Positions 16,631-28,577 of a stretch of DNA of 64,000 nt are shown piece by piece. The notes beneath the pieces are model-generated. The model was given only the letters and a program-made list of their open reading frames with translations, did not search any database and was not told the origin of the DNA. The stretch's first letter is position 1; the number at the start of each line of letters is the position of its first letter. The position numbers were made by a program, and so were the translations under genes. The DNA comes from Dokdonia sp. Hel_I_53. Lineage in GTDB: Bacteria; Bacteroidota; Bacteroidia; Flavobacteriales; Flavobacteriaceae. The stretch covers positions 997,001 to 1,061,000 of the forward strand of contig NZ_VISL01000001.1 in NCBI RefSeq assembly GCF_007827465.1, read 5' to 3'.

Positions 16631-18237
16631 TAAGATTTTATAAGTTTTTGAGTGAACAGAGACTTGTTGCTTTTAATTTGAAGAATATATACACCGCTCT
16701 TTAATTGAGAAGTGGGCAGTGTTGAAATTTTCTTTGTGGTTTTATAATTTTTGACCTGCTTGCCTAGCAAATCATAGATAAAAATTTCAGCATTCTCAAC
16801 GTTTTCTGGTAATACGAGTGTCGCATCTTGCGAGGTTGGATTGGGGTAGACTTGGTACGCTTTCGCGAAAGCGTAATCCGTTGTGTTTAAAATTTGTGGC
16901 AACGCTGCTTCAAAATCTGGAATTCCGTATCCGAATCTTGGATTGGGATTATTAAATATGCTAGAATTTTCTCTAATTACTTGTATTACAGCTTCGTTAG
17001 TACGTTCTCTATTTGCCTGCCAAAAACTTGCCACCGCTCCAGCCATAATTGGTGAACTGAAGCTCGTCCCGTTATTTGTCCTAATAATATTGTTTTCATC
17101 TATAACCGCACTCCCTTGACCCTTTGCCATCACATCTGGCTTAACGCGACCATCGCTAGTAGGTCCTATACTACTAAAGCTTGCATAGTTACCATTACTA
17201 TCTACAGCTCCTACAGTGAATGAACCTCTTGCGTCTGCCGGCGCACTAATCCTATCAGAACCAGAATTTCCTGAACTAGTCACCACTAGCATTCCCTTTT
17301 CAAAAGCAAGTGTTGCTCCCCTTGAAATAAATGCAGTTTCTCCATCCATATCTTCATAGGTATAATCATAGGCTGGATTATCAAAAGTGCGATATCCTAA
17401 AGACGTATTAATGACATCTACTCCAAGGCTATCTGCACGCTCTGCTGCTTCTACCCAATATGATTCTTCTACGGGATTTTCATTTGCTGTGTCTTCAGTT
17501 CTAAAACAATATACTGCGGCATCTGGAGCAGTGCCTACAAATTGATCCGTAATAAACCCTACAATATCAGATAATACTTTTGTACCATGATTATTCCCTC
17601 TGAATAGAAACTCATTTTCTTCGCGGTCTACAAAGTCATAGCCATTCAATAACTTTCCTGCATTACGTAATCTAGCAAAACCTCCTATTTGATCTACTCC
17701 TGGAAAACCTGAATCCATAACAGCAATGGTCATTCCTTCTCCCGTATAATCTTGCTGGTGTAAGGCTTGAACATTGAGCATTGTCACTTGGTTTTCTGTA
17801 CTACCATAGGTAAATTCTGCGCGTGTCTGTTCAGCAACAGGGTCTTCTTTAATAAATTGAAATGTGGAGGAATTAGTATTTAAAGAATTATCTGCAAAGT
17901 CTATCGAGCTTACAAAACTCAAATCGGCTAGTGATTCTATTGCAGCCTGTGATCCACGTACGTGAAGGCAATTCATCCATTTAGACTTTGCCAGCACTGT
18001 AATTCCATCTTGTGATTTAATTTGAGAAATATAATGTTCATTTACGGGTACATCTCGCTCATCAATAGCAACATTATGCATCTCCTTGCGGTCAATTGCT
18101 TTTTGAGTTAAGATCGTAATGGGGCTTGCTAGCGCTTCAGAAACGTTTTCTTTATCGTTAAGAAAAACCCAAGCATCTTCTTGAGATATTAAATTAAGAG
18201 TACATAAAAAAAGAAAGAGGGGTAAAAGATTTTTCAT
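16630..18237 (-). CDS. Secreted S8 subtilase with T9SS sorting domain
   Basis: A 535-residue secreted serine peptidase. It has a signal peptide (to about residue 18), a propeptide-like region, then the triad Asp175 (VMDSG), His217 (NNHGTKV) and Ser392 (NGTSFSSP), with the oxyanion Asn in SSGNSGS. The last 75 residues (YPNPT... GVYILQI) form a type A T9SS sorting domain, so it is exported by the gliding/secretion machinery and anchored or released at the surface. The linker DYAFAKAYQ between catalytic and sorting domains is encoded by a palindrome copy. It is upstream of, and coupled to, the monooxygenase gene. Confidence 0.9.
   Translation of the reverse strand: MKNLLPLFLFLCTLNLISQEDAWVFLNDKENVSEALASPITILTQKAIDRKEMHNVAIDERDVPVNEHYISQIKSQDGITVLAKSKWMNCLHVRGSQAAIESLADLSFVSSIDFADNSLNTNSSTFQFIKEDPVAEQTRAEFTYGSTENQVTMLNVQALHQQDYTGEGMTIAVMDSGFPGVDQIGGFARLRNAGKLLNGYDFVDREENEFLFRGNNHGTKVLSDIVGFITDQFVGTAPDAAVYCFRTEDTANENPVEESYWVEAAERADSLGVDVINTSLGYRTFDNPAYDYTYEDMDGETAFISRGATLAFEKGMLVVTSSGNSGSDRISAPADARGSFTVGAVDSNGNYASFSSIGPTSDGRVKPDVMAKGQGSAVIDENNIIRTNNGTSFSSPIMAGAVASFWQANRERTNEAVIQVIRENSSIFNNPNPRFGYGIPDFEAALPQILNTTDYAFAKAYQVYPNPTSQDATLVLPENVENAEIFIYDLLGKQVKNYKTTKKISTLPTSQLKSGVYILQIKSNKSLFTQKLIKS
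16859..16872. repeat. Dispersed palindrome, exact core, in the subtilase interdomain linker
   Basis: Full 18-mer at 16857-16874, encoding AFAKA between the catalytic and sorting domains. Confidence 0.95.
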
Positions 18238-18401
18238 AGATGAATAATTAAGATAATAGCATTGAAAGCTTATTTCTTTTAAAGGTAGTCGAAAAATTAA
18301 AAATAGAAAATTTTACTAATCCTCCTATATTCATTAATTTGAAAAACTTCAGAATTAATGAATCGTGTGATTGAAAGTAGTTTGAGAATATCAAATTTAT
18401 C

Positions 18402-19595
18402 CTAAGAAATCACTCCTGAGCCTAAACACTCATCCCCTTGATGCCATGCAACAAATTGACCTTCGGCGATTGCAGATTGAGGATTGTCAAAGATTACATA
18501 TAAACCTCCTTCAACGCGATACAAAGTCGCTTTTTCTAAAGCTTGCCTGTAACGAATTCTAGCTAAAACTTGCAATTTTTCATCTACTGCAAGTTTTAAA
18601 TCTTCTCTTATCCAGTGTATTTCTTCTTCTTTTACAAATAAGCCTTTTCTATACAATCCTGGATGGTCTTTGCCTTGACCTGTATAAATCACATTTTCTT
18701 TTACATCTGTTTCAATAACAAACAATGGCTCTGGAGTACCACCTACAGCTAATCCTTTACGCTGCCCAATCGTAAAATAATGAGCACCTTCATGTGATCC
18801 CACAACTTTCCCTACATTCTTATTGTAAGTGTACTTTTGTGCTAGCTGTGGTAAGTCTTCTACAGAAAATTCATGACTTTTTGCTTTGGATCCAATGGTC
18901 TCTAAAATCGTTTCCTTAGGCACTTCTACAATGACCCCTTTTTTTGGTTTCAATTGCTGTTGTAAAAAGTCTGGTAACCTCACTTTACCTATAAAACACA
19001 AACCTTGTGAATCTTTTTTTCCAGCAGTAACAAGATCTTGTTCTAAAGCTATCTCGCGCACCTTGGGTTTTTGTAAATGACCAATGGGAAACAAAGTTTT
19101 TGCTAATTGGTCTTGTGAAAGTTGGCACAAGAAATAAGACTGATCTTTATTATCATCTGCTCCCGCTTTTAGCTGAAAAATTTCTTTATCATCCTTTGTT
19201 ATGGATGATTTTTGACAATAGTGACCGGTAGCAACATAATCTGCTCCCAGAGATAATGCGATTTTCATAAACACATCAAACTTGATCTCACGATTACAGA
19301 GAACGTCAGGATTAGGTGTACGTCCCATTTCATACTCACGGAACATATAGTTAACGATACGCTCTTGATATTCCTTACTTAAATCTACAGTCTGAAACGG
19401 AATTGCTAATTTTTCTGCAACAAGCATTGCATCGTTACTATCATCTAGCCATGGGCACTCATCTGATATAGTAACCGAATCATCATGCCAGTTTTTCATA
19501 AAGAGACCAATGACATTATAGCCTTGCTCTTTTAATAAGTAAGCAGCTACACTACTATCAACTCCTCCACTAAGTCCTACTACTACCGTTTTCAT
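18402..19595 (-). CDS. mnmA: tRNA 2-thiouridine(34) synthase
   Basis: A 397-residue cytoplasmic ATP-pyrophosphatase adding sulfur to U34 of tRNA-Lys/Glu/Gln. SGGVDSS (9-15) is the PP-loop. The two reactive Cys residues are in [13 protein letters not shown] (about 101) and [10 protein letters not shown]. The central and C-terminal beta-barrel regions are complete. In flavobacteria the neighbour is often the same small MORN-type exported protein as here, 163 nt upstream. A palindrome copy sits between the two. A long 164-bp gap separates the end from the subtilase gene. Firm call. Confidence 0.94.
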   Translation of the reverse strand: MKTVVVGLSGGVDSSVAAYLLKEQGYNVIGLFMKNWHDDSVTISDECPWLDDSNDAMLVAEKLAIPFQTVDLSKEYQERIVNYMFREYEMGRTPNPDVLCNREIKFDVFMKIALSLGADYVATGHYCQKSSITKDDKEIFQLKAGADDNKDQSYFLCQLSQDQLAKTLFPIGHLQKPKVREIALEQDLVTAGKKDSQGLCFIGKVRLPDFLQQQLKPKKGVIVEVPKETILETIGSKAKSHEFSVEDLPQLAQKYTYNKNVGKVVGSHEGAHYFTIGQRKGLAVGGTPEPLFVIETDVKENVIYTGQGKDHPGLYRKGLFVKEEEIHWIREDLKLAVDEKLQVLARIRYRQALEKATLYRVEGGLYVIFDNPQSAIAEGQFVAWHQGDECLGSGVIS

Positions 19596-19651
19596 ATGTA
19601 AATAAACTTTTCCAATTTATTATTTTTACAAAGTTGATGAGTCCTAGTTAT

Positions 19652-19665
19652 GCTTTCGCGAAAGC
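19652..19665. repeat. Dispersed palindrome, exact core, intergenic
   Basis: It is located about 57 nt before the mnmA start codon and so probably in its leader or promoter region. Confidence 0.95.
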
Positions 19666-19758
19666 GTAACATCTGCACCAAAATAAGTTTGCAAAATTAC
19701 ATAATAATAGTCCTAATTAACAGGCAATACTTACAGACCCTATACATATGATTTATAA

Positions 19759-20451
19759 CTATTGAACTCCAATCTTATTTCGAGGAAATTTAATTTTCTC
19801 ATCAGGTTGCCCTTCTTTATAATAGATCCATATACCGTGTTTTCTATTATCCTTATAGAAACCTTTTACTTCTATAACACCTAAGCCATTGTACATTATA
19901 GCAGGGCCTTCTAATAGATCATTTTTATAGGTAAGAGTTTTCAAAACTTTTCCATCTTCTGTATAATATATTGTAACCCCTTCTCTCTTTCCGTTTTTAT
20001 AGATTTCTTTTTGTGCAATAGCTTTATTTATAAAATAAACAATACGTTCTTTATCTAGATCACCATCGTTATAAAACTCTTCAATCATAAGTGTCTCCCC
20101 ATCTTGATGGTAAGTGACCCATACACCTACTTTTTTACGGTCTTTCATGTTTCCAGAGCTCACTTTTTTTCCTGAAGTAGTATAATAAGTGACTTTAACA
20201 AGGTTTGATTCTTGGTTATACACTTTTGTTGCTGTGGGGTGTCCCCCACTCTTGTCATAAAATTTAAAAGTTCCAACTTCCTCACCATGACTAAATTCTC
20301 CTTCATATCTAAGCTGATTGGAACTAGCATACATTTTTTGCCAAGGTCCATGACGCCTACCTTCAGAATCGAGTGAATTGTATTGTTGCGCAGCGGCAAC
20401 TAATTGAATTTGAGATATTAAAAAAAATAATAGAAGTCTATAAACTAACAT
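19759..20451 (-). CDS. Exported MORN-repeat protein (YwqK type)
   Basis: A 230-residue protein with a signal peptide (cleavage near AAAQ, about 21). The rest is built from about seven repeats with the pattern G-x-W/Y-x-x-Y/F-x-x-G and K-x-x-G, typical of MORN/YwqK modules, for example DRKKVGVWVTYHQDG and NRKHGIWIYYKEG. Databases often label these 'toxin-antitoxin system YwqK family antitoxin'; no toxin gene is adjacent and export argues against that name. It is probably periplasmic or outer-membrane associated. It is divergent from the fasciclin gene and upstream of mnmA on the same strand. Confidence 0.72.
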   Translation of the reverse strand: MLVYRLLLFFLISQIQLVAAAQQYNSLDSEGRRHGPWQKMYASSNQLRYEGEFSHGEEVGTFKFYDKSGGHPTATKVYNQESNLVKVTYYTTSGKKVSSGNMKDRKKVGVWVTYHQDGETLMIEEFYNDGDLDKERIVYFINKAIAQKEIYKNGKREGVTIYYTEDGKVLKTLTYKNDLLEGPAIMYNGLGVIEVKGFYKDNRKHGIWIYYKEGQPDEKIKFPRNKIGVQ

Positions 20452-20528
20452 TTAACTAAGAATTAAGAGGGCGCACTGTTTAAGATATTTAATTTTATAC
20501 TAAACAAAAAAAATCAAAAACTGCTATT

Positions 20529-21932
20529 ATGAAACACACAATGAGATTTACAAAATTACTATTTATTGCTTTAACGCTGTTTATAGCGATATCTTGTGAT
20601 GGCGATGACGACAATGATAATATTATAGATGGAGAATCTAATACAATTGCAGATTTTGTTGTCGATAATCCAAATTATAGTTCGTTACTTACGGCGTTAC
20701 AACGTACAGGATTAGATGCAACATTAGCTGGTTCTGGCACATTCACAGTTTTTGCTCCAGATAATAATGCTTTTGACGATTATTTGAATGGAACACCTTT
20801 AGAAGACGTTGATACTGATGCACTCACCCAGTTATTACTTAATCACGTTTTAAATCAAACATTAGACGCTACACAACTCGCAGCCGATGCGGATGGATAT
20901 TTAAAAACAGAGGCCACAGAATCTTCTACTAATGCTAATATTAGCATGTATATAGACGCAACGTCCGGAATAGTTATTAACGGACAATCTACAGTAACTA
21001 CAGAAAATATCGAAACTGACAATGGAATTATACATGCTGTAGACTCTGTAATTGAGCTTCCTTCAATTGTGACATTTGCAACTACAAACCCTAATTTAAC
21101 ATCATTAGTTGCTGCACTTACAGATGAAGGTAATACAACATTTACCGATTTATTGGACGATACAGATTCAGATTTTACCGTATTTGCTCCTACCAATACA
21201 GCGTTTACAACATTTTTAGACGGTGCGATGCTTTCTGATGTAGATAACGGTATACTTGCACAAGTACTTTCAAACCATGTAGTGCCTAGTACTGTAGCCA
21301 TATCCACAACTTTATCTAATAGCTACGTGAATACTACAGCGACATTTATGGATAACGAACCACTAAGTTTATACATTAATACTGATGATGGTGTTCTTTT
21401 AAACGGAACTTCTCAAGTTGTGGTCGCAGATATTGTTGCTTCAAATGGTGTAATTCATGTAGTTAATAGTGTTATAGGACTTCCTGATCTAGTGACATTT
21501 GCTACTGCAGATCCTAATTTTTCATCTCTCGTAACAGCATTAACTCGTGAGGACTCCTTTACCTACGTTACCACGTTACAAACTGAAAATGGTACAGCGC
21601 CTGCACCATTTACAGTATTTGCACCTACAAACGATGCTTTTGCAGATTTAATTGAAGATCTTGATGGTATAAATGAATTAGGAGATATACCTACTGCTAC
21701 GCTAGCATCTACTTTAGAATTACACGTACTTACAGAAATGAATGTAAGAGCTGAAGATCTTGCTGGTCTTGATACGGAAGAAGTATCAACTCTTAATGGT
21801 GCATCAATTACAATTGATGGAGTAACTCCTGCTATTGTAGGACCAGATACTATGGCAAGTGGGTTTATATCCACTAATATTCAGGCTAGCAATGGTGTGA
21901 TACACGCTATTGATAGGGTGATAAGAGAGTAA
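20529..21932 (+). CDS. Three-domain fasciclin (FAS1) lipoprotein
   Basis: A 467-residue lipoprotein with SPII signal (IAISCDGD; Cys about 23) and an acidic linker. It then carries three FAS1 domains, roughly 38-175, 185-315 and 322-467. Each has the H1 motif TVFAPxNxAF (73-82, 217-226 and 360-369 approximately) and the H2 motif around NGxIHxVDxVI. FAS1 domains mediate adhesion or matrix interaction, so a surface role is likely. A second ATG (20541) gives an equally good signal peptide. The gene has its own terminator. Confidence 0.9.
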   Translation: MKHTMRFTKLLFIALTLFIAISCDGDDDNDNIIDGESNTIADFVVDNPNYSSLLTALQRTGLDATLAGSGTFTVFAPDNNAFDDYLNGTPLEDVDTDALTQLLLNHVLNQTLDATQLAADADGYLKTEATESSTNANISMYIDATSGIVINGQSTVTTENIETDNGIIHAVDSVIELPSIVTFATTNPNLTSLVAALTDEGNTTFTDLLDDTDSDFTVFAPTNTAFTTFLDGAMLSDVDNGILAQVLSNHVVPSTVAISTTLSNSYVNTTATFMDNEPLSLYINTDDGVLLNGTSQVVVADIVASNGVIHVVNSVIGLPDLVTFATADPNFSSLVTALTREDSFTYVTTLQTENGTAPAPFTVFAPTNDAFADLIEDLDGINELGDIPTATLASTLELHVLTEMNVRAEDLAGLDTEEVSTLNGASITIDGVTPAIVGPDTMASGFISTNIQASNGVIHAIDRVIRE

Positions 21933-21960
21933 AAAATTCATACTGTTTTATTAAAACTTA

Positions 21961-21995
21961 AAAACTCCAGTATTTTAAAATACTGGAGTTTTTTT
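21961..21995. terminator. Bidirectional terminator
   Basis: Positions 21961-21976 and 21977-21992 are perfectly complementary, giving a long stem with a small A/T loop and a T tract on the plus side. It serves the fasciclin gene and convergent yidC. Confidence 0.9.
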
Positions 21996-22025
21996 ATGGT
22001 TTCTCGAGAGCGAATTACAAACTAA

Positions 22026-23915
22026 CTATTTTCCTCTAGCCTTTTGTTGTTTTTCAGCCTGCTCCATCATCTCTGCCATTTTTGTGGCAAAACGACCTTT
22101 CTTCTTTGGCTTAGCTTTTTTAGTTTCAATCTTAGCTTTTATCTTTTCTTCATCTATAATGAAATTCTTTATCACTAGAATGATACCTATAGTAAGCAGG
22201 TTAGATATAAAATAGTATAAACTTAATCCTGAAGCATATTGGTTAAAGAATACAAGCATTAATAATGGTGAGAAGTACATCATGTACTTCATCATTTTAC
22301 TCATGTCTGGCATACCTTCTTGGGTAGGCTGTTGCATTTGTTGATTTCCAGTAGTTAATCGCATTGAAAAGAAAATAGTCACCGCTGCGAGTATGGGAAA
22401 TAAACTTACGTGATCTCCGTAAAATGGAATTTCAAAAGGCAATGTAGCTATAGCATCATAACTAGATAAATCATCTGCCCATAAAAAGCTCTTTCCTCTT
22501 AAGTCAAAAGCAGATGGAAAGAAGGTAAATAGCGCATAGAAGACAGGTATTTGTAATAGTGCTGGCAAACAACCAGCTGCAGGACTTGCACCAGCCTTAC
22601 TGTATAAAGCCATAGTCTCTTGCTGCTTTTTCATAGCATTATCCTTATACTTTGCAGAAATTTCTGCGATTTCTGGTTTAAGGATTTTCATTTTAGCCTG
22701 AGACGTATATTGCTTGTACTGTACTGGAGATAATAATAATTTTATCACAATAGTCATTACGATTATTGCAATTCCAGCAGGTAAGAAACCGCTTAAGAAC
22801 CCAAAAAATGGTATAATCAAATATTTGTTTAAGAATCCAAAAATTCCCCAACCTAATGGCATAGCCTCATCAAGACCTCGATCATAATTGTTGAATATTT
22901 GATAATCTGTAGGACCATAATACATATTCATCGCATAGTCCAGCTCCCCATTTTTAGTCTCTAGTAAAAGATCTGATTTATACTCTTTAGTATAAATAGT
23001 GTTCTCGTCTCGATCATCTGCATCCTTAAAAATATCTGTAGAAGATAGTCTTGCTTCTTTAAATGGAGTATCCGTAAGCAACATCGAGCTAAAAAAGTGC
23101 TGGCGATAGTTCATCCAGCTTACATCTTCCTCTATTTCATCATCATCTCCAGAGGGAGATAGTTTATCTGTCTTATCACCCTCATATTCATAAGTAAGGC
23201 GAGTATATCTATTCTCATAAGATTGACTACGAGCATGTCGCATTCCTTTGAAATTCCATTGCAAACGCATAGGATTTGAGGAATTGAATGTGGTTGAAAG
23301 ATTTTGAGAACGCAGTCCAAAATCTAACATATTGTCATCCTTTTTTAGCTCATATCTATATTCTAAATAGGCAGATCCAGAAACTTTAAGCTTCATAGAA
23401 AGCACTTTATTCTCACCATTTTGAGTTACAGTAGGTTCAAAATAGAGGTCTTTTGTATTGAGATTACGATTATCTGTTGTACTAAAACTAACATTAAAAA
23501 CACTATTACCATCTTTAATAAGATAGACAGGTTGTGCATCATAAGTAGTTTGATTGAGCAACTTAATCTCCGTTATATACCCTCCTTTATTACTTACAGT
23601 AATATCCATGAGATCATTACTTATCGTAGTCGTGGCACCATCTTTAGCACTAGGTAATGATCCAGAGTATGCAAATGCACCTAAGCGATTACGTAAAGCA
23701 GCATTATCAACAGAGTCTGTGACAACTACTGGAGTAGCTTCAACAGTATTAACATCAGTTACAACTTCTTGCTCTTGTACTTGTTGCTCAGTTTTAAATT
23801 TTTCTTGAGCCTCAATTTCGGCCTCAGTAGGCTTATTGAAATAAATAATCCATATAAGAATACCTCCCATAAGAAGCATCCCGATTAATGAGTTTGTGTC
23901 AAAGTTCTTTTTCAT
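22026..23915 (-). CDS. yidC: Membrane protein insertase YidC
   Basis: A 629-residue inner-membrane insertase. One N-terminal transmembrane helix (about 10-26) is followed by a large periplasmic beta domain (about 30-350). The conserved insertase core with five helices follows, including KLLLSPVQYKQYTSQAKMK and the YALFTFFPSAFDLRG region. The tail is highly basic (about 595-629), fitting ribosome contact. The length is normal for Bacteroidetes. It lies 75 nt downstream of pyrG on the same strand, with a palindrome copy in the gap. Firm call. Confidence 0.95.
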   Translation of the reverse strand: MKKNFDTNSLIGMLLMGGILIWIIYFNKPTEAEIEAQEKFKTEQQVQEQEVVTDVNTVEATPVVVTDSVDNAALRNRLGAFAYSGSLPSAKDGATTTISNDLMDITVSNKGGYITEIKLLNQTTYDAQPVYLIKDGNSVFNVSFSTTDNRNLNTKDLYFEPTVTQNGENKVLSMKLKVSGSAYLEYRYELKKDDNMLDFGLRSQNLSTTFNSSNPMRLQWNFKGMRHARSQSYENRYTRLTYEYEGDKTDKLSPSGDDDEIEEDVSWMNYRQHFFSSMLLTDTPFKEARLSSTDIFKDADDRDENTIYTKEYKSDLLLETKNGELDYAMNMYYGPTDYQIFNNYDRGLDEAMPLGWGIFGFLNKYLIIPFFGFLSGFLPAGIAIIVMTIVIKLLLSPVQYKQYTSQAKMKILKPEIAEISAKYKDNAMKKQQETMALYSKAGASPAAGCLPALLQIPVFYALFTFFPSAFDLRGKSFLWADDLSSYDAIATLPFEIPFYGDHVSLFPILAAVTIFFSMRLTTGNQQMQQPTQEGMPDMSKMMKYMMYFSPLLMLVFFNQYASGLSLYYFISNLLTIGIILVIKNFIIDEEKIKAKIETKKAKPKKKGRFATKMAEMMEQAEKQQKARGK

Positions 23916-23939
23916 TAAAAATATTTAGGTGGTTGTTAC

Positions 23940-23953
23940 GCTTTCGCGAAAGC
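23940..23953. repeat. Dispersed palindrome, exact core, intergenic
   Basis: Full 18-mer at 23938-23955, in the 75-nt gap between pyrG and yidC. Confidence 0.95.
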
Positions 23954-23990
23954 GTTATTTTCAAAGCAATTGTGCTTCCAAAAGTTACTT

Positions 23991-26692
<2,702 letters not shown>

Positions 26693-26834
26693 CTAGTTTT
26701 AAGCATATAAATTAAGTGAAAATCTATATCTTAACGATTAGATTATCAATAAATTATGATTTCCATCGAGTAAAATTGTCTTTAGAGCATAAACGCTTTC
26801 TAAAAATTATTTATAGTATAAGATATATTTAATC

Positions 26835-28307
26835 TTATCTACTATAATTAGGAGATTCTTTAGTGATTGTTACATCATGTGGATGACTTTCATTGATACC
26901 ACTCGCTGTAATTTTTACAAAGCGACCGTTTTCTTTAAGTTCATTTACAGTTCCTGCGCCGCAGTAACCCATACCTGCTCTTAACCCTCCTACAAACTGG
27001 TGGATGCTTTCGTTAAGTTCCCCTTTATATGGAACACGACCTACAATTCCTTCTGGAACTAATTTCTTAATATCATCTTCTACATCTTGGAAATAACGAT
27101 CTTTAGACCCTTGCTTCATTGCTTCTACAGACCCCATTCCTCTATATGACTTGAACTTACGTCCTTCATAAATAATTGTTTCACCTGGAGACTCTTGCGT
27201 ACCAGCTAGCAATGAACCCAGCATCACACAATCTGCTCCAGCGGCAATCGCTTTAGGGATATCCCCAGTATAACGTATACCTCCATCTGCAATAACTGGC
27301 ACTCCTGAGCCTTTAATAGCTGCTGCACATTCTAAAACTGCCGAAAATTGTGGGAATCCAACACCAGCAACCACTCTTGTGGTACAAATTGAACCTGGAC
27401 CTATACCAACTTTTACAGCATCTGCACCAGCTTCCACTAGATATTTTGCGGCCGCTCCTGTGGCAATATTTCCTACTACACAGTCTAAATTTGGATATTT
27501 CTCTTTTACTGCTTTAAGTACCGAAACCACTCCTTTAGTATGACCGTGGGCTGTATCAATCACAATGGCATCTACTCCTGCGTTTACTAAGGCTCCTGCA
27601 CGTTCTACAGCATCTCCTGTAACACCTATCGCTGCTGCTACTCTCAAACGACCGTATTGATCTTTATTAGATATAGGCTTAAGTGTAAGTTTTGTAATAT
27701 CTCTAAAGGTTATAAGCCCTACTAAGGTATTATCATCTTTTACTACGGGTAACTTTTCGATCTTATGATTTTGTAGGATATCCTCAGCTTGTTGTAAAGA
27801 GGTACCTTCGGCGGCTGTAACTAGGTTCTCTGAAGTCATTACCTCACTTACGGGACGTTCGTTATTACGCTCAAAACGCAAATCTCTATTTGTGATTATA
27901 CCCAATAATTTACCCTCATCATCTACTATAGGAATACCTCCAATACTGTGCTCTTTCATAGCAGCTTTTGCATCTAGAACCAGTGAGTTAAGCGGAAGTG
28001 TTACGGGATCTATAATCATCCCACTTTCTGCACGCTTAACTTTTCTAACTTTCATGGCTTGTTGCTCTATGGTCATGTTTTTATGCAAAACACCAATTCC
28101 TCCTTCTTGAGCAATTGCAATAGCCATACGGCTTTCTGTCACAGTATCCATAGCTGCTGAAACAATAGGAACATTGAGCGTTATATTTCTAGTAAATTTA
28201 GATTTGATACTTACTTCCCTAGGAAGTACTTCTGAAAAGGCTGGAACTAATAATACGTCGTCGTATGTAAGGCCTTCTCCTAGAATTTTGTTTTCGTGTG
28301 CAGTCAT
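26835..28307 (-). CDS. guaB: Inosine-5'-monophosphate dehydrogenase
   Basis: A 490-residue enzyme oxidising IMP to XMP in guanine nucleotide synthesis. It has the barrel interrupted by two CBS domains (about 95-205), the catalytic loop GPGSICTTR with the active-site Cys, and the GGIRYTGD phosphate loop. The frame is open upstream to 28376, but that extension translates a palindrome copy (FRESV). The family N-terminus begins at the ATG at 28305-28307. The -7 box at 28396 places the palindrome in the untranslated leader. Confidence 0.95.
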   Translation of the reverse strand: MTAHENKILGEGLTYDDVLLVPAFSEVLPREVSIKSKFTRNITLNVPIVSAAMDTVTESRMAIAIAQEGGIGVLHKNMTIEQQAMKVRKVKRAESGMIIDPVTLPLNSLVLDAKAAMKEHSIGGIPIVDDEGKLLGIITNRDLRFERNNERPVSEVMTSENLVTAAEGTSLQQAEDILQNHKIEKLPVVKDDNTLVGLITFRDITKLTLKPISNKDQYGRLRVAAAIGVTGDAVERAGALVNAGVDAIVIDTAHGHTKGVVSVLKAVKEKYPNLDCVVGNIATGAAAKYLVEAGADAVKVGIGPGSICTTRVVAGVGFPQFSAVLECAAAIKGSGVPVIADGGIRYTGDIPKAIAAGADCVMLGSLLAGTQESPGETIIYEGRKFKSYRGMGSVEAMKQGSKDRYFQDVEDDIKKLVPEGIVGRVPYKGELNESIHQFVGGLRAGMGYCGAGTVNELKENGRFVKITASGINESHPHDVTITKESPNYSR

Positions 28308-28349
28308 CGCAATTATTGTTTTTGAAGTGAGGGTGGGTTTCTTGAGTAC

Positions 28350-28363
28350 GCTTTCGCGAAAGC
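28350..28363. repeat. Dispersed palindrome, exact core, in the guaB leader
   Basis: It lies 43-56 nt before the guaB ATG and after the candidate -7 box, so it should be transcribed. Confidence 0.95.
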
Positions 28364-28395
28364 GGAAGTAAACCACGCTAACAATTAATTGCGTG

Positions 28396-28403
28396 CAAAT
28401 ATA
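28396..28403 (-). promoter_or_regulatory. Candidate -7 box for guaB
   Basis: The plus strand CAAATATA reads TATATTTG on the minus strand, 89 nt before the ATG. No clear -33. Confidence 0.35.
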
Positions 28404-28577
28404 CGTCTTAAATATCTATTCTATTGCACATAAAATTAAGAACTAAGCTCTTTAACATATAAAACAATAAGAGGTACAACCAGAAAGCCAATAAGGCTCT
28501 TTTAAGGTTCTAAAATAATAGGGAAATTGAGGTATGTTTTAAAACCGCCAGATAACCCATATAGTTTATAACCTTAT

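Noticed and set aside
19759..20451. Toxin-antitoxin system, from the YwqK 'antitoxin' label
   Set aside because: The protein is exported, there is no adjacent small toxin gene, and MORN repeats explain the similarity.
20855..21307. 150-codon reverse ORF inside the fasciclin gene
   Set aside because: It is a compositional shadow of the FAS1 repeats without family features; the plus-strand gene has signal peptide and domains.
28308..28376. Longer guaB N-terminus
   Set aside because: The extension translates a palindrome copy and is not part of the IMP dehydrogenase family.
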